NCBI GenBank assembly: GCA_937892395.1
Contig: CALAGJ010000100.1
Span: 1-26,386 of the forward strand
Reading direction: 5' to 3'
From: an uncultured Parafilimonas sp.
Lineage (GTDB): Bacteria > Bacteroidota > Bacteroidia > Chitinophagales > Chitinophagaceae
Length of the DNA: 26,386 nucleotides
Shown here: piece after piece, positions 1 to 8,736 of the stretch
Layout: the number at the start of each line of letters is the position of its first letter
How positions within the stretch are numbered: the stretch's first letter is position 1
Position numbers and translations under genes: made by a program
The notes under the pieces: generated by a model
Databases searched by the model: none
Told to the model about the DNA's origin: nothing
Seen by the model: only the letters and a program-made list of their open reading frames with translations

Positions 1-2768
1 CCAACTATAGCAAAGACCCTGTTTTTACAAAATCTTTGGATGCGGCAGTGGCAAGAAAAGCTACAACCAATGCAGATTTAATTTCTCTTTTTGAAGATGA
101 GTGGAACAAAAATGCGGCAGGAAAATCTTTGGCACCCTTATTTTTAAATCGCAGCAGCGATAAAATAAAATTTGACGCTTCAAACAGTCAGGTTATTGCT
201 TACCTCAGACAGCAATCTACCGAAGCATTTGATAACACTTTTAGGATATTGAGTAGTCGTATAGACCGTTTTGGCGTGTCTTCACCAAATATTAATCCCG
301 ACCCACAAAAAGGAATCATCAATATTGAATTGGCAGGAGTAAAAGACCCGGAGCGTGTGCGCCGCTATCTACAAAGCACAGCGAACCTTCAATTTTTTGA
401 AGTATATAATCTGAATGATATTTCAGAGCCATTGCTCAGTGCCGAAAAATCTTTGAGTAGTTTTTTAAAGGGAATGAAAATCGACACTATTGGTACAAAG
501 CAGCCGGATAGTAATAAAGTTGCTTCCACTGCCAGTACAAAAGCTGTAGATACCAATAAAATAGCAACCTTTAATGGTGCTGCAAAAGATACGAATAAAA
601 AGACAACTGCTTCTGCCGGCAAGCCTGGCGTGGATAGTGTGGAACTGATGCGGAAAGAAGCTCCAATCAGAAGTTTATTTGCTGGTGTACCACAACCTCA
701 GCAGGGTAGTGATGGCAAAATGCAGTATCCTGCAAATGTGGCTTATGTACAAAAATCAGATACCGGATTATTAAACCAATATCTGAATATGGATATGGTA
801 AAATCTCAAATGCCAGCAAATCTCGTGTTCATGTATGGCAAACCAGAGAATGCTGCAGAGGGAACTGATAATATTCTATCGCTTTATGCTATCAAGACAA
901 TTGAAAATGGACAGGCTCGCTTAGAGGGAGATAAAGTAGAAAATGCCCGTCAGGATTTTGATGAAAGAAGTCGTCCATCCATCAGTATGACGATGAATGG
1001 TGAAGGCACCCGTATTTGGGCGCAGATGACAAAAGCAAATGTGGGAAAACCAATTGCTATTGTTTTAGACAATATAGTTTATAGTGCTCCAAATGTAAAT
1101 GGAGAAATACCGAATGGTAATTCTCAAATTAGTGGCAGCTTTACAACAGAAGAAGCGCAGGATTTAGCTGATATATTGCAGAGTGGAAAGCTACCCGCCC
1201 CGGCCAGAATTGTACAGGCTCAGGAAGTAGGTGCTACACTAGGTCAGGAAGCTATAACAGGTGGTAGCATGGCATTCTTGATATCATTTATCATCATTTT
1301 TGCCCTAATGCTTATTTATTATAATACAGCAGGATGGGTTGCAAATATTGCTTTAATACTAAACTTATTATTCACCATTGGTGTGCTGAGTGCTTTAGGT
1401 TTTACACTTACTGCACCGGGTATTGCAGGTTTGGTACTTACCATTGGTATGGCAGTGGATACTAACGTAATTATTTTTGAACGAATAAAAGAAGAGCTTA
1501 CACGTGGCAAAGGATATATGCTGGCTGTAAGTGATGGTTATAAACGTTCTTATGCTCCGGTTATTGATGCACACGTTACCACATTTCTTACAGCTTTAAT
1601 CTTGTTTATTTTTGGTTTAGGTCCGGTATTAGGATTTGCCACAACACAAATGATTGGTATTATTTTATCTTTATTCTGTGGTATTTTAGTATCCCGCCTG
1701 ATAACAGATTTTTATACCAACAAAAACAGACATTTTGATTACTTTACTTCTATCAGTAAAAAAGTATTCCGTAAGGCAAACTTTAAATTTATTGAGTATA
1801 GAAAAATTGCTTATGGTATATCAGTAGTGGTATTGATATTAGGAGTAAGTAGCTTCTTCAATGGATTTGATGAGGGCGTTGAATTTGCCGGAGGCCGCAG
1901 TTATACCATTCAATTTGATAAGGTACCAGATGTTTCAAAATTAAGAGCCGATTTAGAAGGCGTATTTGGTGAAGCACCAATCATTAAAACTGTTGGTACT
2001 AATGATCAATTAAATATCACTACTGCTTATTTAATAAAAGAAACAAGCCCAACAGTGGACGCTACTGTAGAAAATGCATTGTTTGCAGGATTGAAAAATT
2101 ATTTACCCGCCGGTACTTCATTCAACGAATATCAAACCAATTTCAAAAAAGGTTCTCAAACAGTGCAGCCATCTATTTCAGAGGACTTGAAGAAGGGAGC
2201 TACTAAAGCTACCGTGTTCTCCATTATTATTATTTGTCTGTACATATTTATCCGTTTCAGAGATTGGAGATATTCGATGGGTACAATTGTAGCATTGCTA
2301 CATGATGTATTTGTAACCTTGGCTGTGTTCAGTTTCCTAAAAGGTATAGTGCCATTCCCATTAGAAATAGATCAGCACTTTATAGCAGCCATTCTTACAG
2401 TTATTGGTTTTAGTATGAATGATACAGTAATCGTTTATGACCGCATAAGGGAAGACAGTAAACTAATGAAAGGGGCGAGTAAAACAGAAATCATAAATAC
2501 AGCCATTAACCAAACTTTGAGCCGTACCATAATGACTTCATTAACTGTATTCCTGACCATATTAATCCTGTTCATTTTTGGTGGAGATGTAACACGTGGT
2601 TTTGCATTTGCCATGCTAATAGGAGTTATTACAGGTACTTATTCATCCATATTTGTAGCGGCCCCCATCTTAGTTGACTTTGCTAAAGACAAGCCACTTG
2701 GTGAAGCAACAGTTACAAATGCAGGTGACAAAAAACCTGTACCGATAGCCGCCAGATTGAAGAAATAA
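1..2768 (+). CDS. secDF: Protein translocase subunit SecDF, 5'-truncated by the window edge
   Basis: Fused SecD-SecF, the proton-driven accessory of the Sec translocon that pulls exported proteins out on the periplasmic side. The frame is open to the left edge from base 3, so the N-terminus and first membrane helix lie outside; about 921 residues are seen. The SecD periplasmic domain is followed by a membrane block with the SecD signature AVDTNVIIFERIKEEL (near 1450-1500). SecF begins near 1780, with the GVEFAGGRSY element (near 1880) and the SecF signature GFSMNDTVIVYDRIRE (near 2407-2455). The acidic residues in these helices are the ones linked to proton coupling in the family. The SecD periplasmic part contains a low-complexity stretch (near 500-640) with repeated DTNK/DSNK words, probably a flexible insertion. 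Ends in TAA just before a strong terminator. Identification is secure. Confidence 0.97.
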   Translation, partial: NYSKDPVFTKSLDAAVARKATTNADLISLFEDEWNKNAAGKSLAPLFLNRSSDKIKFDASNSQVIAYLRQQSTEAFDNTFRILSSRIDRFGVSSPNINPDPQKGIINIELAGVKDPERVRRYLQSTANLQFFEVYNLNDISEPLLSAEKSLSSFLKGMKIDTIGTKQPDSNKVASTASTKAVDTNKIATFNGAAKDTNKKTTASAGKPGVDSVELMRKEAPIRSLFAGVPQPQQGSDGKMQYPANVAYVQKSDTGLLNQYLNMDMVKSQMPANLVFMYGKPENAAEGTDNILSLYAIKTIENGQARLEGDKVENARQDFDERSRPSISMTMNGEGTRIWAQMTKANVGKPIAIVLDNIVYSAPNVNGEIPNGNSQISGSFTTEEAQDLADILQSGKLPAPARIVQAQEVGATLGQEAITGGSMAFLISFIIIFALMLIYYNTAGWVANIALILNLLFTIGVLSALGFTLTAPGIAGLVLTIGMAVDTNVIIFERIKEELTRGKGYMLAVSDGYKRSYAPVIDAHVTTFLTALILFIFGLGPVLGFATTQMIGIILSLFCGILVSRLITDFYTNKNRHFDYFTSISKKVFRKANFKFIEYRKIAYGISVVVLILGVSSFFNGFDEGVEFAGGRSYTIQFDKVPDVSKLRADLEGVFGEAPIIKTVGTNDQLNITTAYLIKETSPTVDATVENALFAGLKNYLPAGTSFNEYQTNFKKGSQTVQPSISEDLKKGATKATVFSIIIICLYIFIRFRDWRYSMGTIVALLHDVFVTLAVFSFLKGIVPFPLEIDQHFIAAILTVIGFSMNDTVIVYDRIREDSKLMKGASKTEIINTAINQTLSRTIMTSLTVFLTILILFIFGGDVTRGFAFAMLIGVITGTYSSIFVAAPILVDFAKDKPLGEATVTNAGDKKPVPIAARLKK

Positions 2769-2786
2769 AGCAAAATTGTATAATAC

Positions 2787-2823
2787 AAAAGAGGCTGTGT
2801 CAATAAATTACACAGCCTCTTTT
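2787..2823. terminator. Bidirectional rho-independent terminator between secDF and the esterase gene
   Basis: A 14-bp perfect stem, AAAAGAGGCTGTGT at 2787-2800 and its complement at 2810-2823, with a 9-base loop. A-tract and T-tract flank it on both sides, so it can stop secDF (+) and the convergent esterase gene (-). Confidence 0.9.
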
Positions 2824-2879
2824 AGTTTAATCTACGATGTAGATTTTTCAACTATTTAAAGTTAGATTAAATTTATCTA

Positions 2880-3875
2880 CTACTTACATTTATACTCTCT
2901 ATTCTGTAATTTCTCATATTGAGCATTGCCATTTAAAATCTCGGTAAAAAAACAATCCATGTTATCAGCCAGAAACTGGTTGTCGTAAATAGATGGATCA
3001 TGACCTTGATTTTCTGCTGTGTGTAAAACAGCTTTAATATTTAAAGATTGATATTTAGGAAATAAAGCACCAGATCCAAATGTGGCAGGCATTTCATTAC
3101 AAGAATATGCATATCCAGCACCATAAGGTGCTATAAGATCCTCAACTCCATGAAAAAAAGTTGTGGGTATTGTATTTTCTGATGTTACAAAGTCAATATT
3201 CCCCAAACCTCCCCACATGGCTCCCTGCCCCTTGATGGTATATGAATTTGTAAGATTATTTCCGGATCTGTCAATTGGGCCATACAGGGCATATATATCG
3301 GGCTCTATCAATTGAGCTAAAGCATTTGAAACAACCATTGCATTGAGTACCGTACCCGCACCTGCACTGCTACCTCCTGTAAAAATTTTATTAGTATCGA
3401 TTTTATATTTTTTAGCATTTGCTACTAAAAACCGCAGTGAAGCATTATAATCTTGGATTGCTCTATAAATGGCCATCTTTAACTCTGTACTGTCACCATT
3501 ACAAATTTCTGGATCCTCGTCTGAATGATTCCATCCTATTCTGTAATCAATGGCTACGCTTATATATCCTTTATTTGCCATTCTTTTACAAATATCTTCG
3601 GCCACTTCCTTTGAACCTTTTATATATGCTCCTCCATGTACATGCAGATAAAGTGGATAATTACCATCCCTATCTGCAAAATCTGATGTTGGTGTATAGA
3701 TATCTAATTTAAGGTCGGTCATAAGGCCATCATAACCTATGTTATTAGCATATTTTATATCTCTTTCAATCGTTCCGAAAAATGGTACTTGCTGATTTAT
3801 TCTTTCAGTATTTTTAGAACAACTATTAAATACCCAAAGAACTACTAAATACATCAAAAAGGATTTTATTTTCAT
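2880..3875 (-). CDS. Alpha/beta-hydrolase (carboxylesterase-like) lipoprotein
   Basis: Probable secreted esterase anchored as a lipoprotein. The N-terminus (MKIKSFLMYLVVLWVFNSC) is a lipoprotein signal with the acylated Cys at 19. The fold is that of the esterase/lipase alpha/beta-hydrolases: the oxyanion motif HGGA at 80-83, the nucleophile elbow G168-S-S170-A-G172, a likely acid at D246 and a His at 292 (QGHDPS). Length (331 residues) suits the family. Substrate cannot be told; relatives act on small esters, acetylated sugars or feruloyl esters. I chose the ATG at 3875 over an in-frame TTG one codon upstream. It stands alone, convergent with secDF and divergent from the next gene, so it is probably monocistronic. 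Fold and catalytic residues are well supported; the substrate is unknown. Confidence 0.85.
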   Translation of the reverse strand: MKIKSFLMYLVVLWVFNSCSKNTERINQQVPFFGTIERDIKYANNIGYDGLMTDLKLDIYTPTSDFADRDGNYPLYLHVHGGAYIKGSKEVAEDICKRMANKGYISVAIDYRIGWNHSDEDPEICNGDSTELKMAIYRAIQDYNASLRFLVANAKKYKIDTNKIFTGGSSAGAGTVLNAMVVSNALAQLIEPDIYALYGPIDRSGNNLTNSYTIKGQGAMWGGLGNIDFVTSENTIPTTFFHGVEDLIAPYGAGYAYSCNEMPATFGSGALFPKYQSLNIKAVLHTAENQGHDPSIYDNQFLADNMDCFFTEILNGNAQYEKLQNREYKCK

Positions 3876-4105
3876 CAACTATTTTTTTTATTGATTCTAC
3901 ATAAAAGATAAAGTTTAAAATACAATTGACATGCCGAAAAAATCTTAGGATCAAACAATTTAAAAGCCTTTGCACAAAGGGATTTATAGATATGTTAAAT
4001 TGATAGTAATAAAAATTGGCATAGAAAAAAGAAGTCTGTTATAGATGTAAAACATTTCTATGATAAAATGACATAATCGTATTTTTGTTTTCTAATAGCA
4101 TTTGT

Positions 4106-4747
4106 ATGATTATAACAGTATTTGGGGCAACCGGTCAAGTGGGAAGGCAAATTGTATCCCAAGCTTTGGCATTTGGACATCAGGTAAGGGCATTTGGAAG
4201 GGATGTTTCAAAATTGATTGATGAAGATTTGCGCAATAATAATTTTGAAGCCATACAAGGCTATGTATTTGATAAGAAAGATGTTCGAAAGGCTATACTT
4301 GGTAGCGATGCAGTTTTTAGTGCTTTGGGAGGTAGTATGGATATGCAGGATAAAGCCCGGAGCTTAGGCATGAAAAATATTACGGAGCAAATGATAGAGA
4401 CAGGAGTAAAAAGAATCATTGCAATTGGGGGCAGGGGCGTTTTAAGAGATGACGAATACGAATATTTGATGCATAATCCTGATTATCCAAAAGAATACGT
4501 AGTTGTTGGCGAAGAGCATTTACAGGCCTATCTTTTTATGAAAGAGGCAGACTTAAACTATACTTTTTATTGCCCTCCAAATATTATAGATGCAGCACCG
4601 GATGGACTATATATTACAAGATCTGATTATCCCCCACAGCCTGATTCCTATCGTATTTTTACTGGCAATCTTGCAATGAGTATGTTACAATCATTTGATC
4701 GGAATGATTATATAAAGAGCAGGGTGGGCATCTGTAATCTATCATAG
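4106..4747 (+). CDS. NAD(P)-binding Rossmann protein, atypical SDR / NmrA-like
   Basis: A 213-residue cytoplasmic protein that begins directly with a Rossmann dinucleotide-binding strand and glycine motif, MIITVFGATGQVG, with glycines at 7, 10 and 13 (GxxGxxG of atypical short-chain dehydrogenases). A second strand ends in an Arg typical of NADPH preference (VRAFGRD). Conserved middle segments include SDAVFSALGG and RIIAIGGRGVL. This resembles the NAD(P)H-binding/NmrA-like group, whose members are reductases, epimerases or redox sensors, so the reaction cannot be inferred. The ATG at 4106 is chosen because it places the glycine motif at the normal distance; a TTG at 4085 would add seven unconserved residues. 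It has no evident operon partner: the next gene starts 135 bases on. Confidence 0.82.
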   Translation: MIITVFGATGQVGRQIVSQALAFGHQVRAFGRDVSKLIDEDLRNNNFEAIQGYVFDKKDVRKAILGSDAVFSALGGSMDMQDKARSLGMKNITEQMIETGVKRIIAIGGRGVLRDDEYEYLMHNPDYPKEYVVVGEEHLQAYLFMKEADLNYTFYCPPNIIDAAPDGLYITRSDYPPQPDSYRIFTGNLAMSMLQSFDRNDYIKSRVGICNLS

Positions 4748-4882
4748 AAAGATTTAAAAAGGTCAATAAACTATTCGATAATCAGTTATTCAAATCCAAT
4801 TACATATTGTATCATCGATTCTGCTACTTTAGCCGTTTTAGTAAGATAGCTCGTAATTGATAGCTAACCACAATCAAAAATT

Positions 4883-7228
4883 ATGCATTACAAAAGATTA
4901 TTAATTTTAAACAGTTTCCTACTTTTTGCAACCCTTGGCCATGCACAACTTTATAAAATTAATATAGATGAAAAATACCTTAATGCCTCAATCATAACAG
5001 AGGCTACAGTGGTGGATCAATATAGTTTTTGGAATAGTGCCCACACCATGATTTACACTTCCAACACCCTACAAGTACACAAGTTGTTTAAGGGCAGCAT
5101 GAAAGAAAATACTTTTCAAATTATAACTCAGGGTGGTTCAGTTGAAAACAATAGTGTGGAAGTATCAGAACTATTACAATTGCGAAAAGGGGATATAGGA
5201 TTATTTTTTTGTATGCCAAATGAATTAGGTATTAAGGATCCAAGAAATAGGAATATTTTATTGGATGTGTATAGCAGTGTACAGGGTTTTTTAAAATATG
5301 ATGAAACTTTAAAAAATGCATCGGCACCATTTGCAAGATATTCTATTCAAAACTTGTACAAGTACTTAGAAGTTAAGACAGGAAAAACTGCATCTGCTTA
5401 TACTCCTTTACCTACGGTAGCACCAGAAATAAATACGGGTACTGCGGCAGCATCCATTTCCTCTTTTGCACCGGGCACAGTATATGGAGGTGCTTTGAAT
5501 GATCCTACCAATAATGTGCTTACCATCAATGGAAATGGATTTGGTACCAGCCCATCAAATAAAGCTGCCGTAAAATTTAAAAATGCCGACAATGACGATA
5601 CAAATCCAACATACATTGTAAAATATGATGACCCGGAAATTATAAGTTGGTCAGACAATCAGATAAAAGTAAGTGTACCCTCAAAAGCTGCTACCGGAGT
5701 ATTTGCGGTAACAATTAGCGATGGATCATCCATAAAATCAAATGTGCCGCTTAATATTTATTATAGTGTATTATCAACAAATTTTAGTGGGAGTCTTTTT
5801 GAACCCCGGATGATGGATACAGATGGAAATGGTGGCTATACCTTGCAGTATAGCAACAGCCTTGCGGGTATTGGCGTAGATATAACAACAAGCCCAATAA
5901 GGGCAACTTTTGAAAGAGCAGTAAAAACCTGGCAGGAAATAGTTGGCCTTAAATACAGTTATGGCGCTTCAGTTTCTACACAAGCTGTAGAAGCATCGGA
6001 TGATATTAATTTGGTGGTTATTGATAATGAAAATACTACGGTTCCTAAACTGTCACAAGGCGTGTTGGCTATTACGTATAGCTATTTTGCAAAATGTACA
6101 GGTCCAAATTTTGATGCACAAAAAACCGGATTTGATATTTTGATTCGAAATGAAAATTATTCTACTGGCAATGTCATATTTACAGACGATCCCTGTTTCC
6201 CCGCAAGGGGTGAATATGATTTAGAAACAGTCATATTGCACGAATTGGGGCATAGCCTTAATTTGGCACATGTGTATGATGATGCAGATTTTAGCAGTGG
6301 CAATGATTATAATACACTTAATCCTTCCACCCTTATGCATTATTCTATCATAGATTTTTCTAACCGCCGCACACCGGATGGTTCTGCTGTATTGGCAGCA
6401 CAATATACAATTGCTCCCCAAAGAAATCAGTATGGTAATTGTGGATTAACGAACAGAGAGATGCAACCTGCAAGTACGCTGGTATCCCAATATGATGTAT
6501 GCCCGGGTACATTTCCAACCACTGCTACACCAAAACAAACTACAGTTTTTATAGACTTGGCACATAGCACTAGTGATATATTGGAAGACCCCGGCTACAA
6601 ACAAATAAATTGCAACAACAGTGGAGTATATGTAACCAATAATGCATACTATGCTATAAAAACTGAGCCCACACCAAGTCAATCTCTAAAAATTTGCATT
6701 TCTGGCTACTCCACCGATCCTAAGGGACAAATAGACTGTTCGCAGCAAGGTGTTAGATTATCATTATTTGATGCAAGTCAATGCCCAGGTGGTGGTTTAT
6801 TTTCACAATCGGTATATTGTACCACATTCAATGGAGATGGCTCTTTAAATAGTATTCCAAACTTAATAGCCAATCATAATTATCTCTTGTATTTTGATGG
6901 CATACGCAATACCAAAGCATTGTTTAACCTTACCATAAATGATACATCTGGTTGTGCAGGTAGAATTGAAAAAGAAATTAGGATAGCTCCAAATCCAATT
7001 GAAAATAATTTATATATCAGATTTGAAAATGCTGCAAATAGTAAGTACGAATACACCATATATAATACAGTGGGTCAGCTGGCGATAAGAGGTTCAATGA
7101 ATATAACATTAGCTACACAAACCTTCTCCATACAAACAGGAAATTTAGCATCGGGTGTTTATTACATTAGATTGACTGATCAATTTGGAAATATCACTAC
7201 AAATAAGTTGTTGAAGCTAACTAGATGA
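4883..7228 (+). CDS. Secreted zinc metalloprotease with IPT/TIG domain and T9SS C-terminal sorting domain
   Basis: A 781-residue extracellular protease. Residues 1-21 are a signal peptide ending in GHA|Q. Residues 24-165 are an unassigned domain. Residues about 192-293 form an immunoglobulin-like IPT/TIG domain (LTINGNGFG, then WSDNQIKVSVPS and GVFAVTISDG). The catalytic domain holds the zinc motif HELGHSLNLAH at 453-463: His 453, 457 and 463 bind zinc and Glu 454 is the base. A Met-turn-like LMHY follows at 484-487. This HExxHxxxxxH plus Met-turn arrangement is that of metzincins such as matrixins. The last 80 or so residues (APNP..., VGQLAIRGSM, GVYYIRLTD, KLLKL) are a type A T9SS sorting domain, so the protein is probably exported through the Por system and attached to or released from the cell surface. 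The substrate is unknown. No terminator was seen after the stop. Confidence 0.9.
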   Translation: MHYKRLLILNSFLLFATLGHAQLYKINIDEKYLNASIITEATVVDQYSFWNSAHTMIYTSNTLQVHKLFKGSMKENTFQIITQGGSVENNSVEVSELLQLRKGDIGLFFCMPNELGIKDPRNRNILLDVYSSVQGFLKYDETLKNASAPFARYSIQNLYKYLEVKTGKTASAYTPLPTVAPEINTGTAAASISSFAPGTVYGGALNDPTNNVLTINGNGFGTSPSNKAAVKFKNADNDDTNPTYIVKYDDPEIISWSDNQIKVSVPSKAATGVFAVTISDGSSIKSNVPLNIYYSVLSTNFSGSLFEPRMMDTDGNGGYTLQYSNSLAGIGVDITTSPIRATFERAVKTWQEIVGLKYSYGASVSTQAVEASDDINLVVIDNENTTVPKLSQGVLAITYSYFAKCTGPNFDAQKTGFDILIRNENYSTGNVIFTDDPCFPARGEYDLETVILHELGHSLNLAHVYDDADFSSGNDYNTLNPSTLMHYSIIDFSNRRTPDGSAVLAAQYTIAPQRNQYGNCGLTNREMQPASTLVSQYDVCPGTFPTTATPKQTTVFIDLAHSTSDILEDPGYKQINCNNSGVYVTNNAYYAIKTEPTPSQSLKICISGYSTDPKGQIDCSQQGVRLSLFDASQCPGGGLFSQSVYCTTFNGDGSLNSIPNLIANHNYLLYFDGIRNTKALFNLTINDTSGCAGRIEKEIRIAPNPIENNLYIRFENAANSKYEYTIYNTVGQLAIRGSMNITLATQTFSIQTGNLASGVYYIRLTDQFGNITTNKLLKLTR

Positions 7229-7308
7229 TATTATTATAAATATCTGCATACAATTCCAAATATAGCATTACTACACATTTGGCGGTTTTATTTACGCTTC
7301 TATATGCA

Positions 7309-7335
7309 ATATCCATAGTGGCATATCCATAGCGG
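7309..7335. repeat. Tandem 14-bp direct repeat upstream of the oxoamine synthase promoter
   Basis: ATATCCATAGTGG at 7309-7321 is repeated as ATATCCATAGCGG at 7323-7335, a 14-bp period with one mismatch. It lies about 35-60 bp upstream of the -7 element at 7368, where an activator would bind. A binding role is inference. Confidence 0.5.
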
Positions 7336-7367
7336 GCTAAGCATTATGTTTTTTCATCTCAAAAATT

Positions 7368-7375
7368 TATCTTTG
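7368..7375 (+). promoter_or_regulatory. Bacteroidota -7 promoter element for the oxoamine synthase gene
   Basis: TATCTTTG matches the Bacteroidota -7 consensus TAnnTTTG exactly. Transcription would start near 7380, leaving a leader of about 47 bases before the ATG at 7428. A clear TTG -33 element is not evident. Confidence 0.6.
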
Positions 7376-7427
7376 CACCGTTTCCATATGGGTTCTTCCC
7401 TAAATTTTTTAAAGTTAAATCAATACA

Positions 7428-8687
7428 ATGGCAGATATTTTTGAGAAATTAGTAAAACATTATGGACCAATTGGTCAGCATGCAGATCGTAGTTATGGTT
7501 ATTTTATGTTTCCAAAATTGGAGGGTGAAATAGGCAATAGAATGCAGTTTAGAAATAAGGAAGTTATTGTATGGAGCCTTAATAATTACTTGGGCTTGGC
7601 CAATCATCCCATGGTTAGAAAGATAGATGCAGATGCCTCTGAAGAGTTTGGCCTTGCATATCCAATGGGTGCACGTATGATGAGTGGCAATACAAATTAT
7701 CATGAAAAGTTAGAAAAAGAACTGGCGACTTTTGAAGAGAAGGAAGATGCCATATTACTAAACTATGGCTATCAGGGCATTATGAGTACCATTGATGCTA
7801 TTTGTGGTCGTCATGATATTGTGGTTTATGACGCAGAAAGTCATGCATGTATCATTGACGGTTTAAGACTTCACCCCGGACATAGATATGTTTACAAACA
7901 CAACGATGTGGAAGATTGTGAAAAACAATTACAAAGAGCCACAGCATTAGTAGAGAAGCAAGGTAGAGGTGGTATTTTAGTCATCACAGAAGGTGTATTT
8001 GGGATGGCCGGAGATCAAGGTAAGCTCAAAGAGATTTGTGCATTGAAAAGCAAATTTGAATTCCGCTTATTGGTAGATGACGCACATGGCTTTGGTACAC
8101 TTGGAGAAAGAGGCGGTGGTGTAGGTGAAGCACAGGGATGTCAAGCCGATATAGATTTATATTTTTCAACTTTTGCCAAAAGCATGGCCTCAATCGGAGC
8201 ATTTTTAGCCGGACCAAAAGTTATTATAGATTTTATTAGATACAATATCAGGTCTCAAATCTTTGCTAAGAGTCTTCCAATGCCATTGGTTATTGGAAAT
8301 TTGAAAAGACTTGATATGCTACGCACCATGCCCGAATTAAAAAATAAGTTATGGGAAAATGCTATGAAGTTGCAGAACGGTCTTAAAGAATATGGCTTTG
8401 ATATTGGTAATACCGATAGTGTTGTTACGCCAATATATATGAAAGGCGATGTGCCAGAAGCTACTGCTATGGTTATGGATTTAAGAGAGAATTATGGTAT
8501 TTTCTGTTCTATTGTTGTATATCCTGTTATTCCAAAAGGACATATTATCTACAGACTTATTCCAACTGCTGCGCATAATGATGAAGATATACAGCGCACA
8601 TTAGATGCATTTAAAATAACAAAAGAAAAGTTAGACGCTGGTGCATACAATGTAGAAGCCATTCCAAATATGGCAGATGCTCGATAA
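7428..8687 (+). CDS. PLP-dependent alpha-oxoamine synthase, serine palmitoyltransferase-like
   Basis: A 419-residue member of the alpha-oxoamine synthase family (serine palmitoyltransferase, 2-amino-3-ketobutyrate CoA ligase, 8-amino-7-oxononanoate synthase). These enzymes condense an amino acid with an acyl thioester and release CO2. Visible residues: SLNNYLGLANHP near the N-terminus, the PLP-stacking His 139 (ESHACIIDG), D217 and H220 of DDAHGFG that hold the cofactor, and Schiff-base Lys 251 in STFAKSMAS. The 34-residue D-to-K spacing equals that of bacterial serine palmitoyltransferase. In Bacteroidota such an isolated gene most plausibly starts sphingolipid synthesis (serine plus acyl donor) or sulfonolipid/capnine synthesis (cysteate plus acyl donor). 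I cannot decide between them, or exclude another oxoamine, from sequence alone. The gene has its own promoter and terminator, so it is probably monocistronic. Confidence 0.85.
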   Translation: MADIFEKLVKHYGPIGQHADRSYGYFMFPKLEGEIGNRMQFRNKEVIVWSLNNYLGLANHPMVRKIDADASEEFGLAYPMGARMMSGNTNYHEKLEKELATFEEKEDAILLNYGYQGIMSTIDAICGRHDIVVYDAESHACIIDGLRLHPGHRYVYKHNDVEDCEKQLQRATALVEKQGRGGILVITEGVFGMAGDQGKLKEICALKSKFEFRLLVDDAHGFGTLGERGGGVGEAQGCQADIDLYFSTFAKSMASIGAFLAGPKVIIDFIRYNIRSQIFAKSLPMPLVIGNLKRLDMLRTMPELKNKLWENAMKLQNGLKEYGFDIGNTDSVVTPIYMKGDVPEATAMVMDLRENYGIFCSIVVYPVIPKGHIIYRLIPTAAHNDEDIQRTLDAFKITKEKLDAGAYNVEAIPNMADAR

Positions 8688-8708
8688 AGCCTGATAAAAA
8701 AATGATAG

Positions 8709-8735
8709 AAAGACTGTTTGTAATGAGCAGTCTTT
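8709..8735. terminator. Terminator between oxoamine synthase and the convergent barrel/anti-sigma gene
   Basis: Stem AAAGACTG at 8709-8716 pairs with CAGTCTTT at 8728-8735, with an 11-base loop and a T-run on the + strand to 8738. It adjoins the stop codon of the minus-strand gene (8737-8739) and may serve both directions. Confidence 0.75.
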
Positions 8736-8736
8736 T

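Noticed and set aside
3419..3712. 97-codon open frame on the + strand within the esterase gene
   Set aside because: It lies opposite catalytic-domain codons of a well-supported gene and has a composition typical of antisense frames.
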